From Moanibacter sp964542645 (GTDB taxonomy: Bacteria; Verrucomicrobiota; Verrucomicrobiia; Opitutales; UBA2987), in contig CAZIUG010000015.1 in assembly GCA_964542645.1 (NCBI GenBank), positions 124,001-188,000 of the forward strand: 64,000 nt of DNA, given 5' to 3'. The notes below the pieces were generated by a model. That model did no database searches, was not told the DNA's origin, and was given only the letters and a program-made list of their open reading frames with translations. The position numbers and the translations under genes were made by a program. Of the stretch, positions 1 through 9,605 are shown one piece after another (position 1 is the first letter of the stretch; every line of letters starts with the position of its first letter).

Positions 1-537
1 AGCGTCTACAATGATAACCACACATATAGCAGGAACCATTGTAATGAGCGTAACACCGAGATCGATGGCAGCCATATAACGAATCGCGAGAACTGCAAAA
101 ACCAGGTTGCCCCACAAATGAATGTACTGATTAAGATAATGAATAATTCCATTAACATCATCCCGGAGCCGATTGGTTACCTCGCCCGATGCTCCAGAGA
201 TACGCAAGGAATCTCTGACTTCGAGAATAGCCGCCAGAAGATTTCGCCGCAGGAGAGTTTCGATTGAGAACCACCACCTAGGCCAAGTAAGCGCAGAACC
301 GAAAAGCGCAATCCGATCCCCAAGTTCAACTACAATAAAGAGAGCTACAAAAGTGGCTGCTGTGAAACCCGATTCCGCCTGGCCGGTTAGAACATCAAAA
401 AATGCCTTTAAGACGAGCCCAGCAAAGAAAGGCGCAATATCGTCTATGCCTCGAAAAAAAATTGTCGCTAAAAACAGTAGAGGCCGGAACTTTATGAGCC
501 TCCAAGTTATTTTTCGCATTGATGTAGAGGAACTCAT
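1..537 (-). CDS. ABC exporter half-transporter, N-terminal membrane domain (partial)
   Basis: This reading frame stays open from an ATG at 537 down to the window edge, about 179 codons, and encodes a membrane domain with several hydrophobic helices, as in the first part of a type IV (B-family) ABC exporter. The nucleotide-binding domain would lie outside the window. Its ATG overlaps the stop of the upstream ABC gene in an ATGA, so the two are translationally coupled. The early part (MRKITWRLIKFRP) and a later stretch reading GASGEVTNRLRDDV fit the exporter coupling-helix pattern, in which G-E-x-x-R/N-R-x-x-D-x is typical. Two adjacent, different half-transporters suggest a heterodimer exporting a lipid, peptide or drug-like substrate. 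The substrate cannot be told from sequence. Confidence 0.75.
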   Translation of the reverse strand, partial: MSSSTSMRKITWRLIKFRPLLFLATIFFRGIDDIAPFFAGLVLKAFFDVLTGQAESGFTAATFVALFIVVELGDRIALFGSALTWPRWWFSIETLLRRNLLAAILEVRDSLRISGASGEVTNRLRDDVNGIIHYLNQYIHLWGNLVFAVLAIRYMAAIDLGVTLITMVPAICVVIIVDA

Positions 538-2306
538 GAGATGAGTTCCTCCGAACCCCTTCTGAGCAAACCGAAGAAGTGAGAGTTCGAGTCTGCTAAG
601 AGGTCAGAACGTTTACCGTGTTCTCGAATGTATCCATTTTCCAGGATTAAAATACGATCGACCTTCTGGACCGTTTCGAGACGGTGAGCAATGATGATTC
701 CTGTTCTGTTCTCGAGAAGGCGCTCTACTGCAAGGTTTATGGTTCTTTCAGTTGCTGGATCTAGTCTCGAAGAAGGCTCGTCTAGTATAATCAACCCAGG
801 ATCCTTAAGAAAGACTCGTGTAAATGCGAGGAGCTGGGCCTCTCCTGCCGAGAGACGTGATTTTCTAGAATTCATCTGACTGTCAAGTCCGTCAGGCAGG
901 GAATCATACCAGCGACCAAGGCCTAGATCTCTAAGTGTAGTCACAATTTTTTCATCCGGTATTCCCTCTTTAAAAAGAGTCAAATTTTGACGTAAATTAG
1001 CATTGAAAAGGTGAACATCCTGAGTGACCAATCCAATATTTCGGCGTAGATCTTCGACTCGCACATCCAATATCGATTGCCGACCAATCCTAATTTCTCC
1101 TTTCTCCATTTCATGAAGTCTAAAGATTAGACGTGTGATCGTGGTTTTACCGCTACCAGTCCTTCCAAGTAACCCTAGCTTTTCACCCGGGTTGAGAGTG
1201 AAATCGATATCGTTTAAAACCGGCTCTCCAGAATTATATGAGAAAGTGACTTGCCTAAACTGGACTCCGAATGGACGGATCGAAGCGAGGTTGTGATGAC
1301 CCGTACGTACTTTCGTTTTAATTCGATGAAGTTCTTCGATTCGTTTGAGACCAGCAGTTGCTCGCTGCAGTTCATTAATCTGCCGACTGATCTGAAATAT
1401 AGGCTCGTGAAGCATCGAAGTGTAATGGACAATCAAAAATACATCCCCTATCGTGAAGACCGATGTCTGGTATAGCCAAATACCCATTCCCATTGCTAAA
1501 GCAAATCCGAGGACGTACATAAAACCAGTAATAGCTCGCAGCAGTTCATTCATTAGTTCCGATCTCTTGACCCGCCTATACAGATCACGATTCACACCAT
1601 GAAATCGGTTTAGGATGTAATTACCCGAGCCGCTGGTTCGTATGTCTTCGAGGCCAAAAATCCGCTCCTCAAGAAAACCGAAGAGGCGGGCATAACCTTC
1701 TCTCTCTTCCGTATAGATGGGAACCGCAATATTCCTTGTGAGATTGAGGATGATTAAGGCGACAATTGAAAACAGGGTGAGAGCAAAACCCACTCGCCAA
1801 TCTTCAATAAAAACTAGAACGATCACACCGAGGAGCAAAACCACACCCCCTAGGACTTGAATTAGAAATTGAGAGAAAAAACTCGAAAGTGCGGTTGTGT
1901 CTCCATCGACTCGTTCCATCATTTCTCCAGGAGTTCTTTGCTGATGGAAACTCATGTCTAATTTCAAACAATGAAGTGCAAGATTGTTACGCATTTCGTT
2001 GGTCACACGCCACCCTACATCCTGACCAAGATAGGAACTTACAATTTGGATAGTCTGTCTCAAAATACCGATACCGATAAAAGCAACTCCCGCCCAAACG
2101 AGATATCGAAGGGGCCCATTCATGGTGGCCGTGTCTATAAAATAGCGGAAAATCTGAGGATTGAGGAGATTGAGGCCGATAGAGACGAGCATGCTCATAA
2201 CCAAAAATACGACTCGCCCTTTGTAAGGGACTAGGTAGACGCCTAAAAGAGAGGCATAATGCCGTAATCTCACTCGGGAATTTAAGTCTAAGTCTAGAGG
2301 TTTCAT
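534..2306 (-). CDS. ABC transporter, fused membrane and ATPase domains
   Basis: A 590-residue half-exporter. About six membrane helices occupy residues 30-310 and the nucleotide-binding domain residues 345-590. Visible ATPase motifs are Walker A GRTGSGKT (381-388), Q-loop near VTQD (427-430), Walker B LIILDEP with catalytic Glu510, and the switch His541. The signature motif reads LSAGEAQ (485-491) instead of LSGGQ, a modest deviation seen in heterodimeric exporters. The membrane domain has the GEMMERVDGDT coupling element near 127-137. It overlaps the downstream half-transporter by 4 nt, so the two probably form one heterodimeric pump. ATP-driven export is the family role; the substrate is unknown. 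No clear ribosome-binding site is seen before the ATG. Confidence 0.93.
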   Translation of the reverse strand: MKPLDLDLNSRVRLRHYASLLGVYLVPYKGRVVFLVMSMLVSIGLNLLNPQIFRYFIDTATMNGPLRYLVWAGVAFIGIGILRQTIQIVSSYLGQDVGWRVTNEMRNNLALHCLKLDMSFHQQRTPGEMMERVDGDTTALSSFFSQFLIQVLGGVVLLLGVIVLVFIEDWRVGFALTLFSIVALIILNLTRNIAVPIYTEEREGYARLFGFLEERIFGLEDIRTSGSGNYILNRFHGVNRDLYRRVKRSELMNELLRAITGFMYVLGFALAMGMGIWLYQTSVFTIGDVFLIVHYTSMLHEPIFQISRQINELQRATAGLKRIEELHRIKTKVRTGHHNLASIRPFGVQFRQVTFSYNSGEPVLNDIDFTLNPGEKLGLLGRTGSGKTTITRLIFRLHEMEKGEIRIGRQSILDVRVEDLRRNIGLVTQDVHLFNANLRQNLTLFKEGIPDEKIVTTLRDLGLGRWYDSLPDGLDSQMNSRKSRLSAGEAQLLAFTRVFLKDPGLIILDEPSSRLDPATERTINLAVERLLENRTGIIIAHRLETVQKVDRILILENGYIREHGKRSDLLADSNSHFFGLLRRGSEELIS

Positions 2307-2462
2307 TCAAATCCAGACTGAGTTAGAATAACCCTCGTCCGTTTTAAGAACACATAAAAATTCAGCCCAAAAGTTGACAAGCATGTTGATTCGATTTGTG
2401 GCATATTCTTAACCTTAACTCTTGTCCCAAGAATTAATCTAATGATTATGAATCAATAGAAT

Positions 2463-2714
2463 ATGAACCAAACATCGAATCCAAAAAATCGCGATCCAGC
2501 GGAGAGGCCTACCGTATGGATCGTTTTTTTCATTCTCATTGCTGGACTCATTCCAATGTGGCCAATGGAAGGATTTATCTTTGGAGTTCCTACTTGGGCA
2601 GCATTCGCTGTTCTGATGAGTATCGCTCTCAGCCTTTTCGCCACCTATATTATTCACCGACTGTGGCCGGAAAACGAAAAGAAAGGGCCGAAAGACTACA
2701 ATGAGTTTGATTAA
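2463..2714 (+). CDS. small membrane protein, DUF3311-like symporter partner
   Basis: An 83-residue protein with a charged N-terminus, two hydrophobic helices (about residues 18-35 and 43-65) and a charged tail. The pattern of two helices separated by a Pro/Phe/Gly-rich link (FIFGVPTWA) resembles the DUF3311 family, which is commonly encoded just upstream of sodium/solute symporters. Here it overlaps the symporter gene by 14 nt, so the two are almost certainly co-translated, and an accessory or stabilising role in the transporter is the likely inference. The assignment rests on size, topology and context. No Shine-Dalgarno is visible before the ATG. Confidence 0.75.
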   Translation: MNQTSNPKNRDPAERPTVWIVFFILIAGLIPMWPMEGFIFGVPTWAAFAVLMSIALSLFATYIIHRLWPENEKKGPKDYNEFD

Positions 2715-4227
2715 AACTCTTCCATTTGGTCCAGGTGCTCTCTGGGTAGTAGGTATCTATGTCTTGAGCTTGCTCGGTATTGGTTATCTTGGCTATATTA
2801 AAAGGAAGGAAGAAAGTCCGAGCGACTTCTATCTAGCCGGTCGAGAGATGGGATTCCTAGTCCTTCTCCTAACACTATATGCAACACAATATAGTGGCAA
2901 TACTCTATTCGGATTTAGTGGCGCTGCCTATCGTAACGGACTAGGATTTCTCGTCTGTCTTCACTTCATGACAGCTATCGTTGTCGCTTACTTGCTCTAC
3001 GCCCCAGCTCTTTTTAAACTCAGCCGCAAGCACAAGTTTGTTACTCCGGCTGATTTCATTGCCGAACGGTTCAAACATCGAACCCTCCAACTCATCGTGA
3101 CTCTTATCATGCTGTTCGTCCTCTGCAATTTCGTCATTGCACAGATGAAAGCATTGGGAACAGCATTCGAAGGAATTTCTCAGGGCCGCATACCCATGTC
3201 GATAGGAGTAATCGGACTAGCTATTGTGATGTTAGCTTATGAAACTTTAGGTGGCATGCGCAGCGTTGCTTGGACCGATGCAATTCAAGGAGTAATACTT
3301 TTGATTGGGTTCGCTCTTATTCTGGCTCTAGCTCTAGTTGAATTAGGATCCCTTCCAGAAGCAGTAGCAATCCTGGCAAACAATCCAGAAACCGTCCATA
3401 AGATCACTCGACCTGATCCACCCGGATGTCGTTACTGGCTAAGCTTCATCCTATTAGTCGGGTTCGGAGGAGCAATATATCCTCAAGCAATCCAACGTAT
3501 TTACGCTGCAGGGAGTATTCGGGTTCTGAAAAAATCCCTCTCAGTGATGGCATTCATGCCCCTTGCTACAACCCTTGTAGTAGTCACGATTGGGACGCTC
3601 ATGGCCGCCTACCATCCCAACCTGGGTCGGCAGGTGGTAAGCTTGGAAGCATCTAGCAATGTCAATCTCTCGGAAACCGTTCTTCCACAGTTATGTCTAC
3701 AAGTAATGCAAAGTTCCATTCTTGGATATTGGTTAGTCGTCGTGATTTTTGCGGCTGTTATCACCGCTATAATGTCCACTGCTGACTCTGCTATCCTTAG
3801 TATTAGTTCTATGGTGACCCATGACGTTTACAAACCTTACTTGAAACCGAATGCAAGTGAGCGTCATTTGACACTGATTGGAAGACTAGCCGTCTGGATT
3901 TTAATCCTACCATTGGTTTGGATCGCCCTCGAATACAAAGGAAACCTTATTCGACTTATCGAGATCAAATTTGAGATGTTAATCCAATGTGTCCCAACTT
4001 TTTTTCTGGGTTGTTACTGGAGAAGACTAGGAGGACGCACTCTTTTGATTGGAATAGTTGTCGGCTGTCTGATCAGTCTCGGGCTCACCTTTTCTGGTTC
4101 TCTCGGGCTCACCCAACAAAATTACAAAACTCTTTGGGGGTTTCACTCAGGCATCATTGGTCTGGCCGCCAATCTTCTTATCTGTTCCACTGCTTTTTTT
4201 CAGAGAAGAGCCCAAACTTTTACTTAA
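2701..4227 (+). CDS. sodium/solute symporter (SSS family)
   Basis: A 508-residue integral membrane protein with about 13 hydrophobic segments. The N-terminal region has the SSS hallmarks: a first helix followed by DFYLAGREMG (about residues 42-51), then the TLYATQYSGNT stretch of helix 2 and GGMRSVAWTDAIQG (about 184-197) around helix 6. ITAIMSTADSAILSISS near 355-370 matches the sodium-site helix of this family. It should import a small organic solute (for example an amino acid, sugar, carboxylate or vitamin) with Na+. The substrate is not predictable from context. The start overlaps the small DUF3311-like gene, so the pair forms a two-gene unit. The next gene is on the opposite strand. Confidence 0.93.
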   Translation: MSLIKTLPFGPGALWVVGIYVLSLLGIGYLGYIKRKEESPSDFYLAGREMGFLVLLLTLYATQYSGNTLFGFSGAAYRNGLGFLVCLHFMTAIVVAYLLYAPALFKLSRKHKFVTPADFIAERFKHRTLQLIVTLIMLFVLCNFVIAQMKALGTAFEGISQGRIPMSIGVIGLAIVMLAYETLGGMRSVAWTDAIQGVILLIGFALILALALVELGSLPEAVAILANNPETVHKITRPDPPGCRYWLSFILLVGFGGAIYPQAIQRIYAAGSIRVLKKSLSVMAFMPLATTLVVVTIGTLMAAYHPNLGRQVVSLEASSNVNLSETVLPQLCLQVMQSSILGYWLVVVIFAAVITAIMSTADSAILSISSMVTHDVYKPYLKPNASERHLTLIGRLAVWILILPLVWIALEYKGNLIRLIEIKFEMLIQCVPTFFLGCYWRRLGGRTLLIGIVVGCLISLGLTFSGSLGLTQQNYKTLWGFHSGIIGLAANLLICSTAFFQRRAQTFT

Positions 4228-4315
4228 GATCCATCGGACAACCATCTCCAAGTTCCTCATACAGATCCTCGAATCCTCTGTCCTTTCAGTGGGTGTAGGC
4301 CTAGAACCCTAAAAA

Positions 4316-7201
4316 CTAGCCAGAGTTTTGATCTGTACGATACCGCGCAAATGTGGAGGCCTGTTCATGGGAAAGCTCTGGTTCCGCACAATGGCGGAGG
4401 ATCCAAGAACGGGAGTGATCTCGTAGTTCAATAGCGATATTCCATCTCCCATTATTTTTCTGCGCCAATATCTTTTGCGGATCGATTGGGTCTCCTACAA
4501 CTACCGAAACCCCACCTTTTCTGGGAAACCACGAATCGGCACGCAAGATCGATCGAGTGCCTCGAATGGCGATGGGAACAATCGCAACGTCTGCTTCTGC
4601 AGCAGCAACGAAAGCTCCCAAATGAAATGGAAGAAGTCCAGGCATTCGGCTGAAAGAACCTTCTGGAAAAAAGAGGAGAGCTGTCTCTTCTCTTGAACTC
4701 GAAGCAAGAACATCAAAGTCTTTGAGCCCCTGTTTATGGTCGAACCGATCAACAGATTGAGTGCCGATTTTGCTAAGGAATTTTCCAATCAATGGATTTT
4801 TCCAGAGCTCTGATTTCGCAACAAATCTTACCGGAAAAGGAAGAAGGGTTGTCAGTATAAACCCATCTATGTAACTAGCATGGTTGCAGACGAGAATGAA
4901 AGGGCGATTCTGAGGTATTCGATCAAGTCCCGCAATGGTTAAAGGAATACCTGCTAACCCGGAAAGCAAGTGACCAATGTATTTCAAGATTGTCCAACGC
5001 CATGATACAATGGGATTGGCTACGACTCCGAACCAAATAAATGGAACCATAAAACCAAAAAGAATCCAGCATCGAGTTGCATAAAGAATTGCTCGAAGTG
5101 AGTTCCATTTTGTCCCAATCTTCTCCTGTAGGAGAGACCAACGAATTCCAAGGTTTTCTATAAAAGAAATATGACGTCTTTTTGTCTGCTGCTTTCTTTC
5201 GTAGATTGCACGATTTGCCACCCTTCGGACCTTGCCACTCGATGTTTTGAGAACCGTTCTCGGCGGAACGAGAACCAAATCATCAGGAATCAATCCAACC
5301 AGTTCTGAAACTAGAAGATTGATCTCGGAACGCAGTACATTGAGACCCCTCTCCGATTTTTTTCGCGTTTCGGCGAGAGCGACCAATCGTTCTGATCCGG
5401 AGATTGGATCAGCACTGCCAAATACAGCAACATTACCTGTGATAATATCTTGATGTCGTCCTATAGCTTCCTCTAGTTCATACGGATATAAATTACGGCC
5501 AGCCTTAATGATAATATCTTTTACTCGGCCCGTAATGTAAACTTCTCCCTGGGCGATGTACCCGCGATCGCCAGTGTTTCGCCAATCGCCATCAAACAAT
5601 CGGCCAGTCTCGGAAAGATTCTTATAATAGCCGGATGTGGCTGATGGACCCCGAAATTGCACTCTTCCTTCCTGTCGTTCGGGCAGTTCTCTCCCACTCG
5701 TATCGACAATCCTGATTTCGTGCCCGGGAAGAGGAAGACCGTTAGACACAAATACGAGGGAAATCCCATCTGCCAGATCCTCCTCCATTGCTATTCCGGC
5801 ACTCTGGAATGATTGACGATTAACCCGATCTCGCTTAATCCCTCGACCCAATGGAGGAAAGGTGAGACCTACGCAACATTCGGCAAGCCCATAAACAGGC
5901 GTTAAAGTCTCGGGCTTAAATCCATAATTGCCGTATCTCCCAATAAATTTCTCTACCGTCATCGCGCTGACAGGCTCGGCCCCATTAAATGCTACTCGCC
6001 AGGAGCTGAGATCGAGACCAGAAATCTGAGCATCATCGATTCTTCGGAGGCTCTGATCATAGGCAAAATTTGGGGCAGCCGAAAGTGTGCCTCGATAACG
6101 GTGTATAGCCCAGAGCCAACGCTGAGGCTTTGCCAGAAAAGCAGTTGGTGACATCAGAACAAGCTTCATTCCGAAGTAAAGGCTACCCATCCAAGCTCCA
6201 ATTAGGCCCATATCGTGGTAGAGAGGTAACCAACTAATGAAAATATCAGATGATCTAGCGTCTACTGCCTCGCCCATCATCCTAACGTTGTTCAAAAGAT
6301 TGGAATGAGTAAGCACGACACCCTTGGGATTACCAGTGCTCCCAGATGTATACTGTAAGAGCGCGATATCTTTACCTGTTATAACTGGTAGTACCTTTGA
6401 AGATTCCGATAAGAGAAGATCCTCTACTGTAAAGATATGCTGCAACTTCCCTACATGTCCCTTTTTATTTGCCATAAACCTCGACCCTTCCGCCGAGGTA
6501 ATTAGGAATCTTGCGCCACAACTACGAAGGATCGATTCCTGTCGCTGAATATGATCGCCTAACGTTCTCCACCGTGCTGGTGGGTACAACGGAACAGGGA
6601 CGCCTCCCGAATATAGAATACCTAAAAAACTGTAAAAATATTCGGCGCCGGTGGGGAGAATAATTGCGACCGGTTCCTCGAGTTCTACCCCACGGAACCG
6701 CAAGCTCTCAGCAATAATAAGAGCGGAATTTTGTAAGCTACCATAACTGATCTTCTCCCCTTCTCCAAGATCAGAGTAAAATTGGATAAGGGTTCGTTCT
6801 GGATGTTGCTTTACGTGCCACTTAAGAACTTCAGTTAGTGTCTGAGCGCTGGTAGGATTTCCTTCTATTACCTCTCGTTTATTCGGTGTAAATCTTCCCT
6901 TGGTACTAATTTCTTCCTTCAGCCCAGCTCTTTCAATAACTCGTAACAAATCCCGTGGTGTTTCAGCATCGATAAAAGATCGCTCTAAGAGGGAGATTTT
7001 GAACGTCTCCTCGATTCGAGAGTGGAGCTCCATCTTAGAGAGACTATCAAGACCTGTCACGCTATCGAGATTATGGTCAATCTCAGTCGATGGATGTCTC
7101 GAATCCCTAGGATTAATCTCCGCAACGAGCTCGTCAATCAGACCAAGAAGGGTCTCGACAGAAGCATCCGAATCAACCTTACCTGATTCGTCCAGAGGCA
7201 T
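4316..7201 (-). CDS. acyl carrier protein - fatty acyl-AMP ligase - PlsC acyltransferase fusion
   Basis: A 961-residue protein carrying three enzymes in one chain. Residues 15-95 form an acyl carrier domain with the phosphopantetheine site at Ser53 (GLDSLSKME). Residues 120-665 form an AMP-binding ligase with YTSGSTGNPKG (284-294), GLAE (438-441), TGDRGY (543-548) and the catalytic-type Lys657 (SSGK). The overall style is that of fatty acyl-AMP ligases. A membrane-embedded stretch (about 704-735) leads into a 1-acyl-glycerol-3-phosphate acyltransferase domain with the H774-x4-D779 box (NHASYID) and FPEGS (845-849). The layout predicts activation of a fatty acid, loading onto the in-cis carrier, and transfer to a glycerophospholipid or similar acceptor at the membrane. 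Acceptor and chain length are unknown. It is a single-gene unit without Shine-Dalgarno. Confidence 0.9.
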   Translation of the reverse strand: MPLDESGKVDSDASVETLLGLIDELVAEINPRDSRHPSTEIDHNLDSVTGLDSLSKMELHSRIEETFKISLLERSFIDAETPRDLLRVIERAGLKEEISTKGRFTPNKREVIEGNPTSAQTLTEVLKWHVKQHPERTLIQFYSDLGEGEKISYGSLQNSALIIAESLRFRGVELEEPVAIILPTGAEYFYSFLGILYSGGVPVPLYPPARWRTLGDHIQRQESILRSCGARFLITSAEGSRFMANKKGHVGKLQHIFTVEDLLLSESSKVLPVITGKDIALLQYTSGSTGNPKGVVLTHSNLLNNVRMMGEAVDARSSDIFISWLPLYHDMGLIGAWMGSLYFGMKLVLMSPTAFLAKPQRWLWAIHRYRGTLSAAPNFAYDQSLRRIDDAQISGLDLSSWRVAFNGAEPVSAMTVEKFIGRYGNYGFKPETLTPVYGLAECCVGLTFPPLGRGIKRDRVNRQSFQSAGIAMEEDLADGISLVFVSNGLPLPGHEIRIVDTSGRELPERQEGRVQFRGPSATSGYYKNLSETGRLFDGDWRNTGDRGYIAQGEVYITGRVKDIIIKAGRNLYPYELEEAIGRHQDIITGNVAVFGSADPISGSERLVALAETRKKSERGLNVLRSEINLLVSELVGLIPDDLVLVPPRTVLKTSSGKVRRVANRAIYERKQQTKRRHISFIENLGIRWSLLQEKIGTKWNSLRAILYATRCWILFGFMVPFIWFGVVANPIVSWRWTILKYIGHLLSGLAGIPLTIAGLDRIPQNRPFILVCNHASYIDGFILTTLLPFPVRFVAKSELWKNPLIGKFLSKIGTQSVDRFDHKQGLKDFDVLASSSREETALLFFPEGSFSRMPGLLPFHLGAFVAAAEADVAIVPIAIRGTRSILRADSWFPRKGGVSVVVGDPIDPQKILAQKNNGRWNIAIELRDHSRSWILRHCAEPELSHEQASTFARYRTDQNSG

Positions 7202-7469
7202 GTGTTACTTATTAGTCTATCACTTAAGCATTGCAAGGATTCGAATTTCAATAACCTCTTATTGACCCGTTCCTATTCATTTCAAAGGAACACCTCTCTA
7301 TTCCTAAAGCAACGGATGGGGAAGATTAGTGAACACCAAAGTCTTGTAAGTATTTCGGAATTCATCCCATTCAAGGCTAATAAGAAGCGTCGAACAGGGC
7401 CCTATCAACATGAGATTAGATTCAAGCAGACATTAATCGACAAATTTAAACAGCTTCCTAGACAAACGC

Positions 7470-9371
7470 TCACTGTATTGGAATAATCGGTAATATCACA
7501 TGCGACGGTTGTTCGGCGCAGTGAAAAATCGTATTATCGGCTATCACTGTACGCCGATTGCGGCCTAAAGGTTCACCCGAGTTTGGATTGACATCAAATC
7601 TCGGGAAATTAGAGCTCGAAATATCGAGGCGAATGCGGTGGCCGGCCGCAAAAAAATTACTTGTTGGATAAAGAGTTATTCCGACTTTCACAATATCCCC
7701 AGGTGTCAAAAGCTCCTCCTGATCGAATCCATTCCGGTAGCGTATACGCATAATGCTATCCGTCAGGTTCAGAGAGTAGCCAAAAGGATACCATTCATTC
7801 GACGGGTAGACATCGATGAGCTTGGCAGTAAAGTCTGTATCAAAAGCTGACGAAGTTACCCAAAGCACTACCTCTATCGGGCCTGTGACTTCGATATCCC
7901 TCTCCAATAGCTCAGTTTGGAAGACAAGGACATCTGGACGTGACCCAATCGGGAGGAAGGGAGGGCTACAGCCATAGAATGTTGCTCCCTCAACCTGATC
8001 ATAGCCACCAGGAAGCATAACCTCATGAACCCGCGTTGATATGGGAGCTAGAGCAGGATTCGCCAAACCGGATGGGAAATCACCAACTTCCCTAAGGGAT
8101 GAAACATTCCCACCCACCGAAGGGACAGGGACCCTGGGGTCAAAGCTATAGCTTGTACTGGTGATAGTTTCAGATGGTTGGTCGGTGCTAAGAGAACCTC
8201 CTTCATGTAGATAGAACTTGGTATATTTCGTTCGTAAAAGGGGCCATTCATTCTCGTCTCGCCATGATCCACCATGAAAAATCCTGTCGCTACTAGTACG
8301 ATAGCCATCGCCACCTCCCATGACAAAGATCCTCACCGGAGGCAGTCTAGACACTTCATTATCCATATTTCTCATCCAGTAATCGTACCATTGGAGATGC
8401 AGATTTCTGAAGTTTCCGATCGACGCTTCTTCGCCAAATTCAACATTACCCGCATAAGACAATTCTTGGGTAGATGATCCATGAGTCCATGGGCCGACAA
8501 TTACTTTAACTGGACCCTTCTTAGACTCAGAGAGACCACAATAGTTTTCAAAAGTTGCTCGAGTATAAGAATCATACCAACCCCCGCAGAGTAGAATCGG
8601 AATATCAGGAAAACTATCCCAGTGCTCGGAAGGGGCAAGGCTAGGATGCTTCCAATACTCTCCGTAGTCCGACTTTGTAAGCAGTTCAAACGCCCAGTTC
8701 TCGTATGGAGGAACGAGTTTCAGCTGGGTTTGCCCTTTACGAATCGGCATTCGTGTGAGCCATTCACCGAAGGGAACCGCTCCCAGGTTAAGCGCAGGAT
8801 CGATACTCGGATCGGATTTCAGTTTACTTTGCGTATTCGAGGCTGAATGCCAAAATGCCCAGGCCAGAAACCGAAGCTCAAGGGCACCACCCTGACGAAC
8901 AGAACTTGAGTGTCCATTTGACCCACTTTGGTTTGGAATCATCGTCGTCAGGTTATCTGGCCCGAGTCCAGCAAGGGCTGTCTGAGTCCACCCTGCCCAC
9001 GAGGTACCCCAAGTCCCCACCTTGCCGTTCGACCATCCCTGCTCCTTAATCCACTGCATCGTATCGAAACCGTCTTCTGCTTCGGGCACCAAAAAATTAA
9101 CGTCGCCATCAGATCGGAAACAGCCGCGACAATCTTGAATCACGGCGATATAACCCCGGCATGCAAACCATCGGCAAAAGTTGGTCAACTTCTCGACTTC
9201 GGTCTTATTGTATGGAGTTCGATGAAGGAGAGTAGGATACTTAGAAGGCAAGGGGGAATCCGAATTCTTAGCTTTTGGATAATAAACGTCGGTCGCAAGA
9301 TCTACACCATCACGGGCAGGGACCATGATATCCTCTTCAAGAATAAAATCGTAATCTGGTTGGAATTCCAC
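7470..9371 (-). CDS. CocE/NonD family hydrolase (X-Pro dipeptidyl-peptidase-like)
   Basis: A 633-residue alpha/beta-hydrolase. The N-terminal part begins with the family-typical ARDGVDLATDVYYP (about 19-32). The nucleophile elbow is GTSWAG with Ser124. DCRGCFRSDG (80-89) is the oxyanion-side loop of this family. The C-terminal half (about 400-633) is the jelly-roll X-Pro/CocE domain, ending in a region with ISSSNFPRFDVNPN. Family members hydrolyse esters or N-terminal dipeptides; some cleave acylated alkaloids or antibiotics. The start used is a GTG without Shine-Dalgarno. An in-frame ATG at 9326 has GAAGAGG just upstream, but starting there would remove conserved N-terminal residues. It sits alone between the large fusion gene and a TIM-barrel gene. 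Substrate unknown. Confidence 0.9.
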   Translation of the reverse strand: MEFQPDYDFILEEDIMVPARDGVDLATDVYYPKAKNSDSPLPSKYPTLLHRTPYNKTEVEKLTNFCRWFACRGYIAVIQDCRGCFRSDGDVNFLVPEAEDGFDTMQWIKEQGWSNGKVGTWGTSWAGWTQTALAGLGPDNLTTMIPNQSGSNGHSSSVRQGGALELRFLAWAFWHSASNTQSKLKSDPSIDPALNLGAVPFGEWLTRMPIRKGQTQLKLVPPYENWAFELLTKSDYGEYWKHPSLAPSEHWDSFPDIPILLCGGWYDSYTRATFENYCGLSESKKGPVKVIVGPWTHGSSTQELSYAGNVEFGEEASIGNFRNLHLQWYDYWMRNMDNEVSRLPPVRIFVMGGGDGYRTSSDRIFHGGSWRDENEWPLLRTKYTKFYLHEGGSLSTDQPSETITSTSYSFDPRVPVPSVGGNVSSLREVGDFPSGLANPALAPISTRVHEVMLPGGYDQVEGATFYGCSPPFLPIGSRPDVLVFQTELLERDIEVTGPIEVVLWVTSSAFDTDFTAKLIDVYPSNEWYPFGYSLNLTDSIMRIRYRNGFDQEELLTPGDIVKVGITLYPTSNFFAAGHRIRLDISSSNFPRFDVNPNSGEPLGRNRRTVIADNTIFHCAEQPSHVILPIIPIQ

Positions 9372-9605
9372 GGGTCTGATACATCTAAATCAAATTATAA
9401 ATCGGAAAAACCCAAGCACGAAGAAGGACGGAATTCAAGGCTTCCCTTCTATTTACATCTACCCTTTAAATAGGCAATGTCTCCGGCCAAACGAGAAATC
9501 AGAGAATTTCGATCACGAAACTTACCCACTTTCGAAGGAAAGAGGTAGAAAACTTGGGCCAATCTATATTTCAGATACGGTATAAAGGTATAAAACCATA
9601 GAATC

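Noticed and set aside
173..544. 123-codon plus-strand frame
   Set aside because: It is the complement of a clear ABC exporter membrane domain on the minus strand.
7202..7486. 94-codon plus-strand frame in the gap after the fusion gene
   Set aside because: Irregular composition, no family resemblance and overlap into the hydrolase end.
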